Positions 25,879-34,465 of a stretch of 64,000 bases of DNA are shown here, piece by piece. The position numbers and the translations under genes are program-made. This DNA comes from Pseudoalteromonas sp049257235. GTDB lineage: Bacteria > Pseudomonadota > Gammaproteobacteria > Enterobacterales > Alteromonadaceae. The notes below the pieces were generated by a model that saw only the letters and a list, made by a program, of their open reading frames with translations, did not search any database and was not told the origin of the DNA. The stretch is taken from assembly GCF_049257235.1 (NCBI RefSeq), contig NZ_JBMMUF010000001.1, forward strand, positions 496,001 to 560,000, written 5' to 3'. The stretch's first letter is position 1, and the number at the start of each line of letters is the position of its first letter.

Positions 25879-26030
25879 TTATTTCTCCGATAAAAAATGT
25901 GCTAACCGCGCGATTCTAGCGCACTTTGGCGCAGGTTTAAATGCACAAAACACTGGTATTTGACCATTATTAGGTATATGCTCAGCCTTTGGTTAGATTT
26001 GGTTTTCCTTATCAGCAAAAAAGGTAGGTT

Positions 26031-27347
26031 ATGGTTAGCGTGGTACACAAACTCCCCAAAAAACACAAACTACTCATTGTGGGTTTGCTTATCGCTATTG
26101 TCACTTTAATGCTTGTTCCCACTGAGAGAGCTACGGCTTCGCGTGATAACGATGTCAAACCTCTGGAAGTTGGTAAACGCTACGAATTACAAATTAAGCT
26201 TGATGAAAAAGACACGCTCACTGAGCTAAATTCTCCTGAGCAAGCCCTTGCTCTACCTACCTACGACCACACAGATTATGAAGTTCGTAACGGCGATAGC
26301 TTAGCCGTTATCTTTAAACGTGCAGGTTTTTCAGCCCAAACACTCTACAAGCTGGTCAATACCAACGAAGAGACGAAAAAACTCACTAAAATCCATCCAG
26401 GTGAAATCCTTAGTTTTGCAAAAAATGAGCAAGGCGACTTGCAACAGCTGAAATATGTATTGAGCAAAACCGACACCCTATTTGTGACCCTCAATGATGA
26501 TGGCGACTACGACACATCAATTGATTCAAAAGAAATCGAGACACTGACGAAATCAGCATCGGGTTCAATTGACGGAAGTTTTTGGACAGCAGGTATCACT
26601 GCCGGGTTAAGTGAAAAGCAAATCATGAACTTCGCGACCATTTTTGGCTGGGACGTGGATTTCGCCAATGATCTGCGCAAAGGCGATCAGTTTAGCTTAC
26701 TTTATGAAACGCACCATGTTGACGGTGAATACATCGGCACTGGTAAAATTTTAGCTGCTGAATTTATCAACCAAGGTGAGCGATATGCAGCGGTGCTGCA
26801 TACCGATGGTAACTTTTACACCCCTGAAGGCCGCAGCATGAAAAAAGCCTTCTTGCGTGCTCCTGTAAACTTCAAGTACATCAGCTCGAGCTTTAACCCT
26901 CGTCGCTTGCACCCTGTTACCAAAACTGTGAAACCACACCGAGGTATCGACTACGCAGCACGTACAGGCACACCTGTAGTTGCAGCTGGTAACGGTCGAG
27001 TGGTCAAGGCTGGTTACAACAAATACAACGGTAACTATGTATTTATCCAACACGGCAACACCTATGTCACTAAGTACCTGCACTTAAATAAACGCAAAGT
27101 GAAAACGGGTGAGAAAGTGAAGCAAGGCCAGCTCATTGGTACTGTTGGCGCAACGGGTCGTGTAACCGGCGCTCACTTACACTATGAATTCCTTGTTAAC
27201 GGTGTGCACCGTAACCCACGCACAGTTAAGCTACCAAAAACCGAGCCATTACCTAAATCTGAACTGGCGAAGTTTCAACCTAAAGCTGATTTACTGTTGG
27301 CACAGTTAGTACGCGAGCGCGAATTGCAACTTGCAATGAACAATTAA
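26031..27347 (+). CDS. mepM: Murein DD-endopeptidase of M23 family (MepM-like)
   Basis: A 438-residue protein with an N-terminal signal anchor (about 13-30). An OapA/LysM-like region (YEVRNGDSLAVIFKRAGF) lies near 80-100. The M23 domain near 300-400 has intact zinc ligands in HRGIDYAARTGTPVVA (His and Asp) and GAHLHYEFLVNG (HxH). MepM cuts D-Ala-mDAP cross-links to allow peptidoglycan growth. It ends with its own strong terminator. Confidence 0.92.
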   Translation: MVSVVHKLPKKHKLLIVGLLIAIVTLMLVPTERATASRDNDVKPLEVGKRYELQIKLDEKDTLTELNSPEQALALPTYDHTDYEVRNGDSLAVIFKRAGFSAQTLYKLVNTNEETKKLTKIHPGEILSFAKNEQGDLQQLKYVLSKTDTLFVTLNDDGDYDTSIDSKEIETLTKSASGSIDGSFWTAGITAGLSEKQIMNFATIFGWDVDFANDLRKGDQFSLLYETHHVDGEYIGTGKILAAEFINQGERYAAVLHTDGNFYTPEGRSMKKAFLRAPVNFKYISSSFNPRRLHPVTKTVKPHRGIDYAARTGTPVVAAGNGRVVKAGYNKYNGNYVFIQHGNTYVTKYLHLNKRKVKTGEKVKQGQLIGTVGATGRVTGAHLHYEFLVNGVHRNPRTVKLPKTEPLPKSELAKFQPKADLLLAQLVRERELQLAMNN

Positions 27348-27377
27348 TACTAATTGGTTTAGGTATTATCTATATGT

Positions 27378-27407
27378 AAAAAAGCACCGTCTCTGCGGTG
27401 CTTTTTT
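27378..27407. terminator. Terminator after mepM
   Basis: GCACCG / CGGTGC stem flanked by A6 and T6, so it can work in both directions; it also lies just after the convergent small membrane protein gene. Confidence 0.85.
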
Positions 27408-27425
27408 ATTGCCGGATACTCAGCT

Positions 27426-27608
27426 CTAAGGTTGGTTCATCAATACATACACCAATTTAATCACTAAACTAATACCGACTAAGGGCAGAATATACTTTGC
27501 GTATTTATTCATCTTATCCAGTCCAAGGCGATGTTGATACTTCTCTAGCAAGGGGATGAGTATCACCAGTGAGATAAAAAGAGCAAGAATAATAAAGATT
27601 GCATTCAT
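27426..27608 (-). CDS. Small two-helix membrane protein
   Basis: Sixty residues from the ATG at 27608, chosen because GGGGA lies eight bases upstream. Two hydrophobic helices (about 2-19 and 41-57) flank a basic stretch (KYQHRLGLDKMNKYAKY). I do not recognise a family. It is downstream of the oad operon terminator region on the other side and convergent with mepM. Confidence 0.55.
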   Translation of the reverse strand: MNAIFIILALFISLVILIPLLEKYQHRLGLDKMNKYAKYILPLVGISLVIKLVYVLMNQP

Positions 27609-27703
27609 AGGATTGTCCCCGTCCATGTAAGACCGCGTTATTGAGCGCTAGCTATTGTTACCATGGTGACAAACGCATCAGATTAACGCAATGCTACGGG
27701 CAT

Positions 27704-27739
27704 AAAAAAGACGCACCTAGAGAGTTCACCTAGGTGCGC
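27704..27739 (-). terminator. Terminator of the oadGAB operon
   Basis: A 9-bp stem (CGCACCTAG / CTAGGTGCG) followed on the minus strand by TTTTTTATG, 22 bp after the oadB stop. Confidence 0.8.
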
Positions 27740-27759
27740 CAAAGGCTAGGAAGAGCCTA

Positions 27760-28890
27760 TTAGCCAACTAGCGCAAGCAAGATACCTGCTGCTACAGCAC
27801 TACCAAGTACACCCGCTACATTCGGGCCCATGGCATGCATCAATAAGAAGTTATGTGGGTTATTCTCTAGACCGACCTTGTTCACCACCCGAGCCGCCAT
27901 AGGTACTGCCGAGACCCCGGCAGCCCCCACTAACGGGTTGATAGGTGATTTAGAGAAGCGATTGAGCAGTTTTGCCATAAATACGCCAGACGCCGTACCA
28001 ATAGAAAATGCCAACGCCCCTAGTGCTAAAATACCCAGTGTTTCAACAGTTAAAAACTTATCTGCTGCTAACTTAGAGCCTACGGCAAGGCCCAAGAAAA
28101 TAGTTGTGATGTTAATAAGCTCGTTTTGTGCGGTGCCACTGAGCCTATCTACCACCCCACTTTCACGCATTAAGTTACCCAAGCAGAACATCCCTACCAA
28201 AGGCGCTGCTGCCGGCAGGAACATCGCAGTGAGCGCCAACACCACCAGCGGGAACAGAATCTTTTCTTTTTTCGACACATGGCGAAGTTGCGGCATTTCT
28301 ATTTTACGCTCTGCCTCTGTAGTGAAAGCACGCATGATAGGCGGTTGGATAATTGGCACCAACGCCATGTAGGAATACGCTGCTACAGCAATCGCACCAA
28401 GTAGGTCAGGCGCTAATTTTGATGCAAGAAAAATAGCCGTTGGGCCATCTGCCCCACCAATAATGGCAATCGCAGAGGCATCTTTCATGGTGAACTCAAA
28501 ACCCGGCACATAGTTAAGGGCAATGGCTCCAAATAAGGTAGCAAAAATCCCAAATTGCGCCGCCGCACCTAGCAATAACATGCGTGGGTTTGCGATTAAC
28601 GCACTAAAGTCCGTTAGTGCACCTACCCCCATGAAGATCAGTAAAGGAAACACCCCAGAGTCAATGCCGATGTAATACACGTAGTAAAGCAAACCGCCTG
28701 GGTCAGCCATACCCGCTACGGGAATATTCGTTAAAATCGCACCAAAACCAATTGGCACAAGCAATAACGGTTCGAAGTTACGCGCGATCGCTAGATATAA
28801 AAGCAAACAGCCTACCGCTATCATGACTAACTCAGCAACCGTGAAGTTGGCTATACCTGTGGCATGCCAAAGGTTCAAAACACCTTCCAT
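27760..28890 (-). CDS. oadB: Oxaloacetate decarboxylase beta subunit (Na+ pump)
   Basis: The 376-residue polytopic membrane subunit decarboxylates carboxybiotin and couples this to sodium export. Conserved stretches include GGLLYYVYYIGIDSGVFPLLIFMGVGALTDFSALIANPR, the Na+-site region with IIGGADGPTAIFLASKL, and GAAGVSAVPMAARVV near the end. It is the last gene of the oadGAB operon, 8 bp after oadA. Confidence 0.95.
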   Translation of the reverse strand: MEGVLNLWHATGIANFTVAELVMIAVGCLLLYLAIARNFEPLLLVPIGFGAILTNIPVAGMADPGGLLYYVYYIGIDSGVFPLLIFMGVGALTDFSALIANPRMLLLGAAAQFGIFATLFGAIALNYVPGFEFTMKDASAIAIIGGADGPTAIFLASKLAPDLLGAIAVAAYSYMALVPIIQPPIMRAFTTEAERKIEMPQLRHVSKKEKILFPLVVLALTAMFLPAAAPLVGMFCLGNLMRESGVVDRLSGTAQNELINITTIFLGLAVGSKLAADKFLTVETLGILALGALAFSIGTASGVFMAKLLNRFSKSPINPLVGAAGVSAVPMAARVVNKVGLENNPHNFLLMHAMGPNVAGVLGSAVAAGILLALVG

Positions 28891-28898
28891 TTAACCCC

Positions 28899-30683
28899 CT
28901 ACGCCAGTGAAATTAATGCATCACCAGCGCTGACTGAATCACCTTCACGCACTAGTACTTCTGCCACTTCACCACCGTGTAAAGCGCGCACTTCTGTTTC
29001 CATCTTCATCGCTTCCATGATGATGACTACATCGCCTTCGTTAACTTGCTGACCAGGTTTAACAACGACCTTAAACACATTACCTGTTAGTGGGGCATTA
29101 AGGGTCTCGCCACCACTCACAGACGTCGCTTGTGGTGGGTGCTCACCTTGACCTTGCACAGCTCGCACACTCTCTAGCTCGCCACCTGGTGCCACAACCA
29201 CATCATACGCTTTGCCATCAACACTGATGCTGTAACGCTCAGGTGCTGTTTTTGCAGTTGTAGGTTGTGCACTTGGCGTTGCTGCTGGCGCTAACTCAGC
29301 GCTTGGTGCGGGCTCAAACGCATTTGGATTGCCACGATTAGCTAAGAACTTAAGACCAATTTGTGGAAATAAGGCGTAAGTCAGAACATCGTCAATCTCG
29401 TTGTCTGCCAAAGTTAATTGACTGGTTTTGGCATGCTCTTTTAGCTCTGCAGTAAGCTTGTCTAACTCAGGGTCTAACACATCAGCGGGACGGCAGGTAA
29501 TTGCTTCGCCGCCATCAAGTACACGTTGTTGTAATGCACTATCAACAGGCGCCGGCGTGGCACCGTACTCACCTTTGAGTACACCTGCGGTTTCCTTGGT
29601 AATTGACTTATATCGCTCACCGGTAAGTACGTTGAGCACAGCTTGCGTTCCAACAATTTGTGACGTTGGCGTAACTAATGGTAAATAACCTAAGTCTTTG
29701 CGTACGCTTGGAATTTCTTTAAGCACTTCGTCTAGGCGATCCGCTGCACCTTGCTCTTTGAGCTGGTTTTCCATGTTGGTAAGCATGCCGCCTGGTACTT
29801 GCGCTAGGAGAATTCGGCCATCAACGCCTTTAAGACTGCCTTCAAATTGCGCGTATTTCTTGCGCACGTCACGGAAATAAGCAGCGATTTCTTCTAGTAA
29901 CGCTTGATCTAAGCCGGTATCTCTTGGCGTGTCTTCAACAATCGCAACCATAGTTTCAGTGGCACTGTGACCGTAAGTTTGGCTCATACTTGAGATAGCT
30001 GTATCAAGCATATCAATGCCTGCATCGATGGCCTTTTGATACGTTGCGGTACTCAAACCTGTGGTTGCATGACATTGCATGGCAATGGGCACAGACACCG
30101 TTTCTTTAAGGCCGGTGATCAGCTCGTGAGCATCGTATGGCTTTAGCAAACCAGCCATATCTTTGATACAAATTGAATGGCACCCCATATCTTCTAATTG
30201 CTTAGCCTGCGTTAACCACATATCTAGGTTATGCACCGGTGATACAGTGTAAGAAATGGTGCCCTGAGCATGCGCCCCCACATTAACCGCTGCCTTGATT
30301 GCTGTTTCGAGGTTACGCACGTCATTCATGGCGTCGAAAATACGAAATACGTCTACACCGTTGGTATGTGCGCGTTCCACAAACTTAGTTACGACATCGT
30401 CACTGTAATGGCGATAGCCCAACAAATTCTGGCCGCGTAGCAGCATTTGCTGCTTGGTATTGGGCATTGCTTGCTTGAGCAGGCGAATGCGCTCCCATGG
30501 GTCTTCACCGAGATAACGAATACACGAATCAAATGTGGCCCCACCCCAAGACTCCATTGACCAGTAGCCAACCTTATCCAGTTTTTCAGCGATAGGAAGC
30601 ATGTCTTCAATGCGCATGCGCGTTGCCAACAATGATTGGTGTGCGTCTCGTAATACAAGCTCAGTAAGTTTCAATTTAGACAT
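28899..30683 (-). CDS. oadA: Oxaloacetate decarboxylase alpha subunit (biotin protein)
   Basis: The 594-residue subunit transfers the carboxyl group from oxaloacetate to biotin. The N-terminal carboxyltransferase TIM barrel begins LVLRDAHQSLLATRMR, with IKDMAGLLKPYDAHELI and MQCHATTGLS later. A linker rich in Ala and Pro (about 455-490) leads to a biotinyl domain with EAMKMETEV near the C-terminus, whose Lys is biotinylated. It lies between oadG and oadB. Confidence 0.95.
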   Translation of the reverse strand: MSKLKLTELVLRDAHQSLLATRMRIEDMLPIAEKLDKVGYWSMESWGGATFDSCIRYLGEDPWERIRLLKQAMPNTKQQMLLRGQNLLGYRHYSDDVVTKFVERAHTNGVDVFRIFDAMNDVRNLETAIKAAVNVGAHAQGTISYTVSPVHNLDMWLTQAKQLEDMGCHSICIKDMAGLLKPYDAHELITGLKETVSVPIAMQCHATTGLSTATYQKAIDAGIDMLDTAISSMSQTYGHSATETMVAIVEDTPRDTGLDQALLEEIAAYFRDVRKKYAQFEGSLKGVDGRILLAQVPGGMLTNMENQLKEQGAADRLDEVLKEIPSVRKDLGYLPLVTPTSQIVGTQAVLNVLTGERYKSITKETAGVLKGEYGATPAPVDSALQQRVLDGGEAITCRPADVLDPELDKLTAELKEHAKTSQLTLADNEIDDVLTYALFPQIGLKFLANRGNPNAFEPAPSAELAPAATPSAQPTTAKTAPERYSISVDGKAYDVVVAPGGELESVRAVQGQGEHPPQATSVSGGETLNAPLTGNVFKVVVKPGQQVNEGDVVIIMEAMKMETEVRALHGGEVAEVLVREGDSVSAGDALISLA

Positions 30684-30697
30684 TGTGTGCCCCTATT

Positions 30698-30925
30698 CTA
30701 TTGCTTTTTGTACTGGTGAACTGCTGCAGCGATGGCTGCAATATGTGCTTTTGGCACACCTGTTGACGCGCGACTCGGCGCTGGGCTAATCGGTGCATCA
30801 GTCTCTGCTAGAAAGTGTGACATGAGCTTCAACACGCCGATTAAAATCATCAAAAACACAAAAACCACTAGCATTCCCGTTGCCATTAACCCAGCTGCTT
30901 CGAGCATTAGTTCTGCAATGTTCAT
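30698..30925 (-). CDS. oadG: Oxaloacetate decarboxylase gamma subunit
   Basis: About 75 residues from the ATG at 30925; a GTG two codons upstream is possible. One membrane helix (LMATGMLVVFVFLMILIGVL) precedes a hydrophilic tail ending HIAAIAAAVHQYKKQ, as is usual for OadG. It assembles the alpha and beta subunits. It is the first gene of the operon. The 500-bp upstream region holds two PdhR-like palindromes and an ArcA-like site. Confidence 0.9.
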   Translation of the reverse strand: MNIAELMLEAAGLMATGMLVVFVFLMILIGVLKLMSHFLAETDAPISPAPSRASTGVPKAHIAAIAAAVHQYKKQ

Positions 30926-30945
30926 CCTCACCCCAGTGCTATTTT

Positions 30946-30962
30946 GTTAACTTTAATTAAAC
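30946..30962 (-). promoter_or_regulatory. Candidate ArcA-P site upstream of oadG
   Basis: On the minus strand GTTTAATTAAAGTTAAC has GTT repeats spaced 11 bp, close to the known ArcA consensus GTTAATTAAATGTTA (11 of 15 positions). It lies about 20 bp upstream of the oadG start. Confidence 0.35.
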
Positions 30963-31011
30963 AACAGTTAATCACCATATCAAATAAAACAAAAAAGTCC
31001 ACACTTTGTAA

Positions 31012-31026
31012 ATTGGTATTACCAAT
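31012..31026. promoter_or_regulatory. PdhR/FadR-type palindrome 1 (ATTGGTATTACCAAT)
   Basis: A perfect ATTGGT-ATT-ACCAAT, which matches the PdhR consensus ATTGGTnnnACCAAT at every fixed position. It is about 87 bp upstream of the oadG start. Confidence 0.6.
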
Positions 31027-31195
31027 ATTAAAACCGCGTATTGTGCACTAGAAAAATGAGCGCAATCAGGCTTCAAAGCACGAATAGCGGTACAGAGAGG
31101 TCAGATATATGAAGTAAATATTGGGTATAACACTTGGTTATATGAAAATTAATCAATCATGATTTATCAGGAAATATTTTTCATAGCTAGTGAGA

Positions 31196-31210
31196 ATTGG
31201 TATTACCAAA
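31196..31210. promoter_or_regulatory. PdhR/FadR-type palindrome 2 (ATTGGTATTACCAAA)
   Basis: Same palindrome as at 31012 including its ATT centre, with one mismatch at the right end. Centre-to-centre distance is 184 bp. Confidence 0.5.
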
Positions 31211-31271
31211 ATCAACCCTACTTGCAAAGTAGCCAATGTTAACAAAGGTTTAATATTTAAAGACTGGGAAT

Positions 31272-31320
31272 GAGGCGCGTTGATCTTTGCTGCTTTATTG
31301 CGCCAAGCATTGAGGGAATT
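31272..31320 (+). repeat. Short dispersed repeat, copy B
   Basis: Contains GTTGATCTTTGCTG followed by TTTATTGC and CATTGAGGG. The core is shared with the inverted copy at 112-144. Similar text may extend to about 31400, but only this part can be compared. It may be a remnant of a transposable element; no open reading frame of transposase type is seen. Confidence 0.4.
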
Positions 31321-31427
31321 CTCACAAGGCAGAGCCTGCTGCGCAGTGTGATTTTATGTCAGCGAGGTGATAACGCAGAAAAAATCCCCCAATGGCGCTA
31401 TACAAAGTATCCAAGCAAAAGGATGCA

Positions 31428-32369
31428 CTAACTATCGCTTGGACACGCTCTAATGAGGCCTTTACTTAGCAAGGTCGCCACACTAAACACCTTACTGGCT
31501 TTGGTATCTATTACCACTTTGGCAATATCCGAAACACGATAATCTCCTGGGCTATTCATATGCCATAAACCCGAGCTACGCTGAGAAAAGCAAAATTCAG
31601 CAGTATCGCCATGTACCAGTAAAACTGGGGTGTCATGAGTACTGGCCAATTTATCTAAGGCATTTTTGTACAGACTTAAACCATCACAATTACGCTGCGT
31701 GGTACTCGTGCATGGCAAGCCATAGTTGGCTTTTTGATATAAATCCGCCTGCATAAAAATCACTGTCGCTTTGGCTTTTTTCTTGGTGTGCTGCGCAAGC
31801 CATTGCAGGTTTTTAGCGTCGCGTAGTTGCACCTGTTCAAGTGCAGTATCAGGCTGCGACATATACACCTGCGCACGGGCATTGTTAGTGCCAACCACAT
31901 GCAAAGTAATGTATTGCACATCATCTATGCGCCACGCCTGATTTTCTGTTTGCTCACTTTGACGCACAAACTGCGGCAGTGTTACAGCGTGTTTTGTGAA
32001 ATTGTCACGCACGTAAGCAAGACGTTCTAGTTCATCAAACTTAGGGTGCAAATTGTCGCGGTCGCAGTCGGTCCACTCATTATCACCGGGGGTGTAGACC
32101 AATGGCTGTGTTGAGATTGCGCTGATTAAATTAAAGTTATGTTGTAGCACCTCATCAGTGCAGGGTACGCCACCGGCTTTGATATCGCCCACGTGGGCCA
32201 CAAATAGATGTGGGGTTTGGCGCACAGCTTGGTATAATTGTCCATCAGGAGCGCGCATGAGTGCTTCATCTACTGCGGAGTATGGCATATCACCAAATAC
32301 TAAAAACTGGTGCGGTGCAGCGCTAGCATGAGACGCTAGCAACACGGTAAGTACGAATAAGAAACGCAT
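31428..32369 (-). CDS. Exported calcineurin-like phosphoesterase
   Basis: A 313-residue protein with a signal peptide (cut after ASA). Metallophosphoesterase motifs are visible in order: VFGDMPYS, HVGDIKAGG, TPGDNEWTDC and LVHGDTAEFC. The expected second metal-binding His residues are less clear. Several cysteines (PCTDE, DCDRDN, PCTST, RNCDG, EFCFS, ACPSD) may form disulfides in the periplasm. Substrate unknown. It is a single gene, divergent from the small membrane protein at 32409. Confidence 0.75.
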   Translation of the reverse strand: MRFLFVLTVLLASHASAAPHQFLVFGDMPYSAVDEALMRAPDGQLYQAVRQTPHLFVAHVGDIKAGGVPCTDEVLQHNFNLISAISTQPLVYTPGDNEWTDCDRDNLHPKFDELERLAYVRDNFTKHAVTLPQFVRQSEQTENQAWRIDDVQYITLHVVGTNNARAQVYMSQPDTALEQVQLRDAKNLQWLAQHTKKKAKATVIFMQADLYQKANYGLPCTSTTQRNCDGLSLYKNALDKLASTHDTPVLLVHGDTAEFCFSQRSSGLWHMNSPGDYRVSDIAKVVIDTKASKVFSVATLLSKGLIRACPSDS

Positions 32370-32408
32370 AATAATCCCTTTATGTTTCTTGGGGTGTAAA
32401 AGGTAACC

Positions 32409-32888
32409 ATGAAATACAATACATCGTATATATTAAATAAAGAATACTTTATTGAAAGCTATGAGCAATCATTGCCTTTTAGTGACCGTCGCAAGCCTAA
32501 GTATGGTCTTGTTGTTTTTCTCGCCGTTCTTGCTCTTTTTAGTATCTATCAATTGCAACAGCATTACGTGGGCTATTTTTTGGTGGCACTTGCGGTATTG
32601 GAAGTCGTGGCCTTTACCTACCAAAAGGCGTGGTGGGTTGCGCGCCAAAGGCTTTCTCGTGCGGCAGGTAATGAGGTGCAATTAAACGTTGATGAGCAAG
32701 GGATCAGCACTATTTTTAACGGTAAGAAAAAACTACAAAGTTGGTCGGATATTCATGACCTGATAGCCACAGATAAGGGCATCATCGTGGTTAACAATAA
32801 AGGCCACAGGCACTACCTCAGTAATTCGATTCTCAATGACGAGGTTATCGCGTTTATCAATACCCACAAAAAACAAAAGCCACTTTAA
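32409..32888 (+). CDS. YcxB-like membrane protein
   Basis: A 159-residue protein with two membrane helices close together (about 30-50 and 54-72). A soluble C-terminal part follows, with the pattern LNVDEQGISTIFNGKKKLQSWSDI and GIIVVNNKGHRHYLSNSILND that is typical of YcxB-like domains. Role unknown. It is convergent with csrA. Confidence 0.55.
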   Translation: MKYNTSYILNKEYFIESYEQSLPFSDRRKPKYGLVVFLAVLALFSIYQLQQHYVGYFLVALAVLEVVAFTYQKAWWVARQRLSRAAGNEVQLNVDEQGISTIFNGKKKLQSWSDIHDLIATDKGIIVVNNKGHRHYLSNSILNDEVIAFINTHKKQKPL

Positions 32889-32914
32889 AAGTGGCTTCTT
32901 CTTATATATCTCAA

Positions 32915-33106
32915 TTAAGCATTGCCTGGGTTTGACCCTGACTTTTCAGCTTGAATTCGCATATAAATCTCTTCGCGGTGCACTGATACATCTTTTGGTG
33001 CATTCACACCAATGCGTACTTGGTTACCCTTAACACCTAATACTGTTACAGTGACTTCGTCACCAATCATTAGGGTTTCACCAACTCGACGAGTAAGAAT
33101 TAGCAT
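32915..33106 (-). CDS. csrA: Carbon storage regulator CsrA
   Basis: A 63-residue RNA-binding protein that is a clear full-length CsrA. It begins MLILTRRVGETLMIGD, followed by VTVLGVKGNQVRIGVNAPKDVSVHREEIY, which includes the RNA-contact residues Arg44-type in VHRE. It represses or activates translation of mRNAs with GGA motifs. It follows lysC and alaS on the same strand, the common gammaproteobacterial order. Confidence 0.97.
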   Translation of the reverse strand: MLILTRRVGETLMIGDEVTVTVLGVKGNQVRIGVNAPKDVSVHREEIYMRIQAEKSGSNPGNA

Positions 33107-33198
33107 TCTCTTGCTCCCATAATTCCAAATTAGTCAAAAATTCCGTCCATGGCATTTTAAAGAATAACAGCTCTAAAAGTAAGTAAAAGTTCGCTTAT

Positions 33199-34416
33199 TT
33201 ATTCATCTGCCATGATAAAAGATGCATGTAGTGCTCTTACTGCCAGCTCAAGAAATTGGCGCTCTATGAGCACAGAAAGCTTAATTTCACCTGAGCTTGC
33301 AACAAACACATCTATGTTTTCATCAGCAAATACTCTAAAGAACTGACTCACTATAGATGTATGCGTTTTAATACCCGAGCCAACCAAAGATAGCATAGCC
33401 AAATCATCTCGCGAGCTTATATTTGCATGCGCTAACTCGCTGTAATTGCTAAGCGCATTAAGCGCTTGTTGCAGCTCTAGACTGGGTACACTTAAAGCAT
33501 AGTCTACTTTTCCAGAGTTTTGGAAAACTTGATTAATAACATCTACTTCTATTGCTTTACTGGCAAGAATATCAAGAATATCAGCGAGTGTTTGTACCTT
33601 CGCATCACAGCCATTGATAGAGATCAGTGCTTGTTCACGCTTAAAGGCAATGCCCGATACATTATCTGATTTCATTGCGTCATCCTCATCGGTTAACACC
33701 AAAGTCCCTTCATCGGGGTTAAAACTTGATAGTACCCGCAGTGGCACTTTGTAATGAGCCGCAGCTTCAACTGCTCGTATGTGCAGCACTTTTGCACCCA
33801 TGCTTGCCATTTCAAGCATCGCCTTAACACCAATGTGCGAAATGCGCTGAGCGTTTGGCTCTGTGCGAGGATCGGTACTGTATACGCCATCCACATCGGT
33901 AAAGATTTGGCATTCATCGGCATTGAGCGCACCAGCAATAGCAACAGCAGATGTATCGCTACCACCGCGACCTAACGTCGTGATATTACCTTCACTGTCG
34001 CGCCCCTGAAATCCCGCAGCAATAACAATACGGCCGTGTTGGAGTTCTTGGCGAATACGTTTATCGTCAATATGGTTAATGCGTGCTTTGGTGTAAATAT
34101 TATCGGTGTTTACACCTAACTGATCACCCATCAGGCTGACCGCAGGGTAACCACGACGAATAAGCACCATAGCTAATAAAGAGGCAGAAACTTGCTCACC
34201 TGTACTGACCAGTACATCGAGCTCTCGAGTGCTCGGTTGCGAGTCCACTTCGTTAGCAAGTGCTAACAAACGATTGGTTTCGCCCGACATTGCCGATACA
34301 ACAGCAACCACGTGATGGCCCTGTTGACGCTGGCGGATAATGATATCGGCAACAGCCTCGATACGCTCAATAGAGCCAACCGAGGTGCCACCGAATTTTT
34401 GAACAAACAGGGCCAC
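33199..34416 (-). CDS. lysC: Aspartate kinase (monofunctional, with ACT domains)
   Basis: The 405-residue enzyme phosphorylates aspartate for lysine, threonine and methionine synthesis. The kinase domain starts VQKFGGTSVGS and has GRGGSDTSAVAIA. Two ACT domains lie in the last 150 residues (SGIAFKREQALISING and LAMLSLVGSGIKT) for feedback by amino acids. The start codon is GTG at 34416. It sits 49 bp after alaS; no lysine riboswitch is seen. Confidence 0.93.
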   Translation of the reverse strand: MALFVQKFGGTSVGSIERIEAVADIIIRQRQQGHHVVAVVSAMSGETNRLLALANEVDSQPSTRELDVLVSTGEQVSASLLAMVLIRRGYPAVSLMGDQLGVNTDNIYTKARINHIDDKRIRQELQHGRIVIAAGFQGRDSEGNITTLGRGGSDTSAVAIAGALNADECQIFTDVDGVYSTDPRTEPNAQRISHIGVKAMLEMASMGAKVLHIRAVEAAAHYKVPLRVLSSFNPDEGTLVLTDEDDAMKSDNVSGIAFKREQALISINGCDAKVQTLADILDILASKAIEVDVINQVFQNSGKVDYALSVPSLELQQALNALSNYSELAHANISSRDDLAMLSLVGSGIKTHTSIVSQFFRVFADENIDVFVASSGEIKLSVLIERQFLELAVRALHASFIMADE

Positions 34417-34465
34417 AGTTTACATATGACCCCTAAAGGTAGGCATTACTGATAATGCCCAAAGC

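Larger units (their letters stand above)
30932..31427. other. Long intergenic region upstream of oadGAB
   Basis: About 500 bp without a supportable gene. It holds an ArcA-like direct repeat near 30946, two GntR/PdhR-type palindromes (31012 and 31196), an A/T-rich stretch between them, and a decayed repeat element from about 31272. The phosphoesterase gene transcribed toward the same side ends at 31428. Confidence 0.6.

Noticed and set aside
27830..28372. A 180-codon open frame opposite oadB
   Set aside because: Shadow of the conserved oadB frame; composition mirrors the membrane protein on the other strand.
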